DNA of 64,000 bases, taken from positions 1,612,001-1,676,000 of the forward strand of contig NW_026570229.1 in NCBI RefSeq assembly GCF_019649055.1, in the 5' to 3' direction. The notes beneath the pieces were generated by a model. It did not search any database and was not told the origin of the DNA. It was given only the letters and a program-made list of their open reading frames with translations. The stretch comes from Paramacrobiotus metropolitanus (taxonomy: Eukaryota; Tardigrada; Eutardigrada; Parachela; Macrobiotidae). Below, one piece after another: positions 56,842 to 64,000 of the stretch; positions within the stretch are counted from its first letter, which is position 1; each line of letters opens with the position of its first letter. A program made the translations under genes and the position numbers.

Positions 56842-59602
56842 TGCATTGAAGACATTTGAAAATAAATTACCGGCACATTCTTTCCGCTCCAGAAAGCGTT
56901 CGTGTAAAAGCGATACCGAAAAGCCGAGAATTTAACCAGTTTTATATCTGCTTAAGATAGTCATTATGCTTTGGCTACCCAGAGCAAATCATGGTTCTCT
57001 CCGTAAACTAGCATTTTTTTAAAAAATGATAGTCTCCCTCCGGAATAAGCTCAAAAGATCACAGTAATGGTTTGACTGCAATAGCACAGGCATACAAGGT
57101 TGTCCGGACGACGCCAAATTACAAGACGATGCAAAGACGGCCGTGTAATGTGGTGCCGGCTGTTGGGAAATGAGATCTTTCCGGAGTCGCTCCCTTTAAT
57201 CAATCACGCAGTCACGAGCAAATTCCACTTGGCTATCATTTTCGGCTACGGCCAGATCACGCTAATACGCATCAAAGCAGCGAAATTAGCCTTTACGGCT
57301 AATCACTATATAATAATCGCGTAAGCCTTAACGAAATTCCCACTCTGTCGAGTTCGTCAGCCCGATCCATTGAATCAAAATTCCATCTCTACGTATCATT
57401 CGATAGCCCATGGTGTGTAGATTTGCCATCACAAGTCAGTTTTTAGAGAAAAACAAAGGTTTGAAGGAAAAGTTCAAAAACTTTAACATAGAAAGCCAAT
57501 AGGAAAAGTTGAAAATCCACCACTGCAAAACTTACCACCCCACCACTGTCTCGACAGCTAAAACGCGTTTTGGTCAACTTTGCTGGGATGGGAGGAAAGT
57601 TCTTGAATCAGGACCACGTATTATTCCGTAGTATTGATTCTTGAATGAAATCATGAATTTTTCATAAGCAAATGGCGTCAGAAACAGTGAGATGTAGGTA
57701 GGAAAGAAGACCTAACAAAGTCTGCGAGTACTGTACGGAACTGCTCAAAACTGTTTCTCAATGAGCTGCCGTTCGCAGTGGTTTGACCAGTTTAAAGTTG
57801 CAACGTCTCCACGGGCGGTTGCCATTGGTACTGATATACCGTTGAAGCCGCAAAAATTTGCAATGACTTGCGACTCGCAAGTTGCGAGTACTGTTAATTT
57901 GTTTTCTGTGGAACAAGATGCCCGAAAACGATGGTACTGCATGTTTAGGGAGGATGATATTGTATGTTTATGGTCTAGGGACAGCAACCTGGCAGCTGCA
58001 TATCCTACACGAGCTTCGTTAAATTAACTGCAGCAAAGCTATAGAAGACATTAGAAGTATAGCTAACAAGTTTTATTTGAGTGACTGCATAATAGGTAGT
58101 TGCTTAGCGGTCGTTAGGCGCGTCATCCAAAGGGAATGCTTCATGATTGAGAACGAGAGATTTTGCGAAACCTTCAATAATTTCCTTCGTTTTTCATAGA
58201 AGGCGGAGCCGCAGGCGACGCCGAGCTGCGGCGCTAGCGGAGCTCGCGGAGCAGCAAGCGAGGCAACCTACATACTTTACATCTTCTGCTAAACGAGCGA
58301 CGAAAGAAAATTAAGAAATATTACAATATTTTAAAATGGCTACTTATGTTTTCTAAAAAGTAATTTACTGTTAATTGCGTTGTGAATGCAAAACAACAGA
58401 AAACCAATTGAAAGTCGGAAAATTTTCTGGTAATTTGATTGTCAAGCGGGAGTGTTTGATTCCGTCAGTAGTATTTCCAGACAGCCACTGCAAGGCTAAT
58501 GCCTAATGGTACCTTACCTGTACAGTGAATTTCGAAACAGCGCGGCTGAGAGAGCGAATCGCGATGGTAAAAATGGGCAGGCAGATAATTTGTGTTTAAC
58601 AGTAAATTACACAGCTACTGTTTTGCAACTGGGCAAATAATCTGAAATTTTGAATGATACGAGTAGTTAATTAGTTGTTTACTGTTGTGGTGCGAAGGAT
58701 TCGTTCTGTAGAGCTAAGTCGAAAGCCGGTCCTCATGAGCCCTGTCTAGGGTTGTCCTGGCAGTCCAGAGACATCAAGAATTTGAAAACAGTTATTTCTC
58801 TGCATTGAATTATTCATCTCTTATTTATTCCGCGCAATTTGCGCGGGGTCTACTAGTTACGTATATAAATTTGACCAACCGAAAACCAGAAAAGATAGTA
58901 CAGACTGCAGTATACAAGTGTCATTTCCCGATCACCCATGCCAGGCCTTTCCTGTTTCCGCTCATCATTTGGCGAAAAACGGGGCGGGTTGATCTTGTTA
59001 ACGCTACCATGAACAGTATGCACATTCGACACGCTAACCGGTAGCGGCTTGTTCCGTTTTCCCTGATACGCTTCTGACGTGCTCGTTTTTCTTGTTTACT
59101 GGAGCAATATGACGTGGATAGTGTCTACTAATGGTGCTAATAAAAGTGAGCAGACGGATGTTGACAAAATAACTGCGCACATTCGAGTTCTTTATTATGT
59201 GTTTTGCTTGTGATACCATGGCCACAACAAAGTCACATGCGAACTGAAAGCTGCCTTATTATGGCAATTCTGAATCCTCCATGCAGTATTATTCATGTAA
59301 TGAGAACATAAATTTGCCTTATTATGGGAATTCTCCATGCAATATTATTCGTGAAACGAGAGAACGGACACAAAAGAACAAGTCAAAGATTTGATCAGAA
59401 GATTCGCAAAACAGTGTAAAAGTCTGCCCTATGTTTCCATCGTGCTGGCTATCCAATCCAGCACGGCCGAGGGACGGGCGTACACTGTGGGTACCCATGG
59501 ATGCCCGCATCCACTATAAAATGTACACAAGCACCGAATTATTCATGTGGTTGCTACGAGAAATATGAAGACGCTGAAGGTTTCCCAGTTATGCGGACTT
59601 AC
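56842..59602. other. Spacer between the GPCR and the protease remnant
   Basis: Includes an X-box-like ggttgccattggtac at about 57819 and a GC-rich patch at 58200-58265 (ggcggagccgcaggcgacgc and neighbours). The expected last exon of the protease (C-terminal Trp-Ile region) was searched for on the minus strand below 59602 and not found. No gene is supported. Confidence 0.35.
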
Positions 59603-60531
59603 AGAGACGACACAAACGATGTGATGCCGTGCAGTGTCCACTGTCCGGTCGCATCGTCACGGCACACCAGGGGACCGCCGCTGTCACCGGAACAACTGTA
59701 AAGTACAACGTGCGCGCTTAACAACATAACAAATGCAATGTTCAACAAGACTGGGAAAGGTCAGTTTCTCTGTGTAAGCTTTGCGCGACGCGCAAGCCGT
59801 AGTCCCGTATAAAACGTGCAATATGTGGAAACAAGCTTGGAAACCATATGCTGCAGACTGCAACGTATGCCGTGCACCCATTACACGGTTTGTGAAAGGT
59901 CAGCCGGTAAAGCAGTACCTGCTTTTTCCGGATGTCAGCGTGCAGATCATGCGGTCCGTAATCACAGCGTAGATTCGTTTGCAGATAGTTTGCGAGTAGA
60001 TTTGGACGTCTACTTGGCGGAGAGCGAACGGATACACCGGAGCGGAGAGATTCTTGGCGGTACTGTAATTTAACACGAGTTTAAAGATACCGCAGGTGAA
60101 AGCTATACATAAAGATATTAGAAATAAAAATACTGAGTAAAGACAATTTAAATTAATATGTAAGTACTGATAGCAGACGAGGTACTGTACGGACTGTTCT
60201 TACCTGCCCCAGCCAGTTGTGTAGCATGTCGCTCCAGCTGGTGGATCGCTGGATGCGTTGGCCGGTAAACACACTGGTTGAACATGCTCGCTGAAGTTCA
60301 TTACCTAAAAAATCGCCAAACTGTTAACATACGAGAAGATATCTGTACGTACAAGATGTGTACAGTGTGTAAAAAATTCGGTGGCGTACTCGTTTTGTTT
60401 TCAGCAGACAGTAGTCGTTGTTGACGCGATTACCGGCTGCGCCGTATTGTGGATGGACGTGCACACTGTCCAGCAGTAAACCGAGTTCAGTTGCTCTAGC
60501 AGCGTCGTTGTAATAAGCACGTAACCTACCG
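59603..60531 (-). pseudogene. Trypsin-like (S1) serine protease, 5'-truncated
   Basis: Four consecutive exons keep frame: 60531-60390, 60304-60204, 60062-59919, 59695-59603. They encode the catalytic Asp region (VHVHPQYGAAGNRVNNDYCLL), HVQPVCLPA, the Cys/Gly block TCYTTGWGS, QVDVQIYSQTICKRIYAVIT followed by DRMIC, and the active-site Ser block SCSGDSGGPLVC. Missing are the signal peptide, the activation site and the His region (normally TAAHC), and the last exon after a GTAAGTC donor at 59602 was not found. The residue six before the active Ser is Ser (GKSSCSGDSGG), not the Asp of trypsin, so specificity would not be tryptic. Upstream, the duplicated arm begins at about 61050, so the 5' exons may have been lost when that arm arrived. 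Confidence 0.8.
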
Positions 60532-61190
60532 CTGATAAAAGTCGAAAATTAATGATAAACTTCAAACAAAAAATATTACATCAGCGCTTTTAATATTTTT
60601 GGGATACGTGCGCATAGTTTGTTGAGAAACCCGCGATCCAGACTACTAGTGCTTTACAAATTCGGTTTTCAAAGTTCGTATAATTGTTTCGAATTCGAAT
60701 AATATTTGGATTTTCCTTTAGAACTTTAATTCTATTATCAGAGGATATCTGAAGACGGTCGACCCAGGTTTCCAAACACGTGATCATCCAGCGGTACTAC
60801 CCAGTGCACTACCCTACACACCGACACCGTAGGCATGCTAGGAATTTTGGATCAGAGTACCGACCCGATGCTGACATCTTACTGTCACTGTGGTGTATTA
60901 ATTACTGTAGGTAATTAACGTTTAATAGATTTCACCCAACACACAGTAATGAAACTCTTGCAAAGTCGCTTTCAAGTTGCAGTGCACACTCGGAAGGAAA
61001 TGGAAAGCGGATATCAAAGAAAATTAATTATATATATTAATTATATTATAAGAAATGAAGCCATAAAAGAGGCGAGAATGCTAAAATCGTGATGGTGGCT
61101 GTCGGTTAGAGTTTATTATGACTACGCTATCGGGAGCACCTGATGGCGGTACCGGTACGTGATTTTCCACTAAATCAGATACAATGTAGG

Positions 61191-61341
61191 ACAAAATGGT
61201 CGCATAGCCCCATACCCAGCATTCTGTACGCATGCGGTGCAGTGCACTTGTACGAACCGGATAATTTTTGAACTCAGTCGTACAGTGCACTGCACTGCAT
61301 TCGTACTGAATGTGGATATGTTGGGTATGCGACCATTTTGT
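61191..61341. mobile_element. Foldback element with TA target, absent from the left arm
   Basis: Ends pair as GGACAAAATGGTCGCAT (left) and ATGCGACCATTTTGTCC (right), flanked by TA on both sides. Pairing continues imperfectly inward through ccatacccag/tgggtatg and the gcagtgcac repeats. In the left duplication arm the matching place reads ctaaatcatatataagcagt without the element, so it inserted after the duplication. TA target and size fit a Tc1/mariner-type MITE. Confidence 0.75.
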
Positions 61342-62733
61342 CCTAAGCTGTATGAGCGGTTAACAGTACGAAACTACTGTACAGATTGACGTCGTCATCA
61401 GCACGGCCAGCACGGAGACAGCTATCGAAGCAGCTGGGTTGGTCATATAAGCCTCTGTAAGGCCGTAGTGGGATCTGGGCAGGTCGTTCAGACACGATAA
61501 GAAGACGGGGTCTTGTTTTGTGAGATCCCGCTAGGTTTGGCTGACAATGAGATTTTAAGCAGGAATCTAGAATAAAGCAGCAATGTGAAAGCGCAGTGCT
61601 AACTTATAATTATTCAAACGCAAAAGGTCATATATACCAACAAGCTATTAAAGCAAAAGTGCCGCAAATCAAACATCTAAGCGCTTATATATTATATGTT
61701 TGCATAGCTTTAGTACTTTGTTTGCCTGCGTCACTTTGCGATGAGATGCCTTACCGTTGCCATCTGGCTTCGCCCCTTCCGGTGAACACTTTTACATTTT
61801 CCAGGACTGAGACTGAACTCTGAAATTAACTTTTTCTTTAATATGCTGGGCTCCAACAGTATCGTATGATTCGTATCCATTAAAATATTAAAGGAGGCGT
61901 ATTACTATCACTTTTGGTAATATCCTGAAGACATAAATGCCGCACACAGCGCTTCACAGACAAAACTAATGTTTAATGCTTATAATTCCTGTGCATTAAT
62001 ATCTAATTCATACCCAACTCCGTTCACACAAAGTTTCCTTCTGCTTTCATGTTGCGTGATTTAACTTCGAAGAAGCGAAGTACGATCAAACTTGAACAAT
62101 CCATTAAGGAAAGAAAAATACATGGAGGAATCAGATTACAGAACACAGCACGTGCTTTCATTAAAGTGCACGAATCTGCCATGGATAATTACAACACATT
62201 AATTGCATTATATATTTTGCCCCAATTACCGAGCGTTTACTTCCGTTGGGCAACGAAAATCCCAGACGTTTCGCTGCTCTTCTGAAGTCATCATCAACTG
62301 CGCTACGAGTACCGCTTCTTTTTTTAATCCGATACGCACTGACACCAAAAATTCAACATACTGCAACTCTGCAAGTGTGTACTCTTGTATGGTCACTGCA
62401 TAATCACCTTCAGTTTCTTCCGCCACAGTATGAGCAATCGTTAGACTGTTCAGAATCAGCTCAGCTTCGAACGAAAGAAACGTTAGATTACGATTTTTAC
62501 TGACAGGAGCCTTATAAGCAATTTTATGCGGGAATGATAATATTCGACCGCTCTTGGGCAAATCTCGAGGATCTCGAGGATAGTATCTCAGATTTATGAC
62601 GACATCGGATAAACGATTTTGTATCGAATCCGCTGTCACTGCTATCACAACTACCCTCACCTGCTTTCCGATGATGACGATGCCGACTGCTTCTGGATTG
62701 TGATGAGCTGGCTGATGGTTGACTGGGTTGCCT

Positions 62734-62817
62734 GCGCCAGTAACATCGGCCTCAACTGTAGATGAAGGTGGAGCAGCCTCCACCTTCATCTACAGTTGAT
62801 GCCGAGGTTACTGGCGC
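62734..62817. repeat. Palindrome, arms about 40 bp, in the right arm only
   Basis: gcgccagtaacatcggcctc at the left pairs with gatgccgaggttactggcgc at the right, and aactgtagatgaaggtggag with its complement around the centre at 62775/62776. Only a few mismatches. The left duplication arm has a single non-inverted version of this sequence (near 52125-52165). Confidence 0.85.
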
Positions 62818-62884
62818 ACTATCCGGTATTTCGGTGGCATGGTCGATGAGGTAACTTTCAATTACGGTGCGGTCACGGATTAGG

Positions 62885-62945
62885 GTCACGAAACTGAGAT
62901 TATCGGGAAACCCTCCAGGTTTCCCGATAATATCAGTTTCGTGAC
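62885..62945. repeat. Palindrome, arms 28 bp, in the right arm only
   Basis: gtcacgaaactgagattatc with gggaaacc is mirrored by ggtttccc and gataatatcagtttcgtgac around 62915, with one mismatch. The left duplication arm has only one half (aggtttcccgaaaacctaag then tttcgtcac at 52028-52056). Confidence 0.9.
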
Positions 62946-63840
62946 TTAGCTAAAGCTGAAAGGTCATCGGTGCCGGTGAAGCCGGCATCCTTCAACTGGT
63001 TCACGGTGGCTTCGGCAAGGTTCAAGGTGCTCTTTAATTCTTCGATAAGCATCCCATTTATTGCTATCACATTTTAATATATCATTACTATCACATTTTA
63101 ATATCAAATTATTATCACATTTTTCGAATGCCGCTGTTCCATCAACGCAATATTTTTTTGTCCATCCACATGTACTGTTATTTTACATGGAAGTGGAAGG
63201 AACAAAGGAATGAGAAAGGGCATGCAAGGTGCAATAGTACGAGCACGGTACTGAGCCAACTGCCGTATTTAACTTGGCCTTATTTCTGTCGGTATTACCG
63301 GCTTGTCCAGTATTTCTGTATGACCTTTGATAATGCTTAATCATAAACTTACTGTCAGCAGAAAAGCGGATTAACTGACGTTTATAATACGATGACTTAC
63401 TGCTGCGTCGGCGTTTGCGCTTGCTGTTCAACCGCCACTCAATCCGCCCTAGCGCCAGTAACAGCTCCTGATGCTGATAATGCTTCTCCTCCCAACGAGA
63501 GTATAAAGTAATCGTTTCATGATAACGTTTGGCGGAGTCCATCAGGATTAAGGCCACTTTGATAAATGTGGTGAGAATATTGACGGTTATGGTGACCAGC
63601 ATATATCCGGCCAGAACGTCGGCAAGCACCTGGCGTAAAGTACTGGCTTCCGGGCGGAGCTCATTACCATGGTTCGGATGAAATTCGGGGATGGACTTCT
63701 CGCCTAACGGTTTCAAGCCTGCAGTAAGCCAAAAGTGTAAAAGAAGAAAGATTGCCCTGAACGTCAATTTCTCCAGCACCAACATCTTTGAGTAGATGCA
63801 AAAGCAGGCGCAGCTTTACGACTGACAGAATGATGTCTTA

Positions 63841-64000
63841 TAGATAAATTTAACGAGGTGTTACAAGCCGTCTTGGGTTTACTTTGCTGTCGAATCAATA
63901 ACTGAAGACTGAAGTGAAAACAACATTATCCATGAATTAAATACTGACATTTGGGTCTATAATCCGGCAACGTCGCACGCTGAATTACTGCATTAGTACG
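63841..64000. other. Window end, nothing seen
   Basis: AT-rich sequence outside the duplicated arm, with no ORF or recognised motif. Confidence 0.4.

Larger units (their letters stand above)
61669..63785 (-). pseudogene. Broken duplicate of the three-exon membrane protein
   Basis: Exon 1 (63785-63401) is intact: LTFRAIFLLLHFWLTAGLKP, then LAGYMLVTITVNILTTFIKV, a longer Lys/Arg-rich end, and the same A/GTAAGTC donor. Exon 2 (63063-62661) keeps the acceptor and donor, but its 403 bases do not fit the phase of exon 1 and the frame meets TGA inside the palindrome at 62885-62945. Exon 3 (61819-61669) has four A's where the left copy has five, a one-base shift. A minus-strand frame at 62789-62226 is open only by crossing the intron. 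The lesions sit in exons 2 and 3 only, so a truncated exon-1 product might still be made. Confidence 0.7.
61050..63840 (-). repeat. Right arm of the large inverted duplication
   Basis: Reverse-complement counterpart of 50925-53360. Longer than the left arm because of a foldback transposon at 61193-61339 and two short palindromic insertions (62734-62817 and 62885-62945). It lacks the Pro/Thr-coding start of exon 2 found in the left arm (51850-51890). Confidence 0.9.

Noticed and set aside
62049-62285. 78-codon plus-strand ORF in the right arm
   Set aside because: It is antisense to the intron of the broken duplicate and has no counterpart start in the left arm.
50925-63840. Maverick/Polinton or other giant transposon with long terminal inverted repeats
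   Set aside because: No DNA polymerase, integrase or capsid-like genes occur between the arms; the interior holds ordinary host-type genes.

Overview
The window is nuclear DNA of an animal. Genes are split by short to medium GT-AG introns, introns and spacers are AT-rich, there is a tandem pair of 5S rRNA genes, and the conserved genes are typical metazoan ones (brambleberry-type karyogamy protein, CCR4-NOT deadenylase, ATG101, HINT3, a PEP-19/igloo-type IQ protein). The GPCR and small-secreted-protein content looks ecdysozoan. A tardigrade is my best guess, but it is inference and not shown by any single feature. Gene models come from reading splice sites and phases by eye, so exon ends are supported by frame continuity and not by transcripts.

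Left part (1-38 kb), mostly conserved genes: brambleberry-like (916-3989, minus, 5 exons); a small secreted protein (4946-5633, plus, 3 exons); a CNOT7/POP2-type deadenylase (10333-14083, plus, with a probable upstream noncoding exon); two 5S rRNA genes (minus, 284 bp apart); ATG101 (16217-18290, minus, 3 exons); HINT3 (22308-24713, plus, 6 exons); an array of four X-box-like palindromes (25.4-25.8 kb); a long gene-poor spacer with transposon remnants; and an IQ-motif protein (36064-37888, plus, 2 exons).

Right part (38-64 kb), a cluster of fast-evolving membrane and secreted proteins: two rhodopsin-like GPCRs sharing an unusual Asn-Arg-Leu-Trp motif at the TM3 end (38879-40683 and 55843-56841, minus); a secreted LRR-type gene and its frameshifted tandem copy (42137-43949 and 44676-46099, plus); a frameshifted two-domain Ig-like secreted protein (48420-49911, plus); an unrecognised three-exon membrane/secreted protein (50961-52911, plus); its broken copy on the other strand (61669-63785, minus); and a trypsin-like protease whose 5' part is missing (59603-60531, minus).

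The strongest structural signal is a large inverted duplication: about 2.4 kb at 50925-53360 matches 61050-63840 in reverse, enclosing about 7.7 kb with a GPCR and the truncated protease. The right copy carries two short perfect-looking hairpins absent from the left copy (probable template-switch mutations) and a foldback transposon whose empty site is preserved in the left copy. Other mobile DNA includes an 801-bp MULE-like element with a 9-bp target duplication and a decayed Ulp1-type peptidase, a TTAA-flanked foldback element with a second copy, and two further foldback elements.
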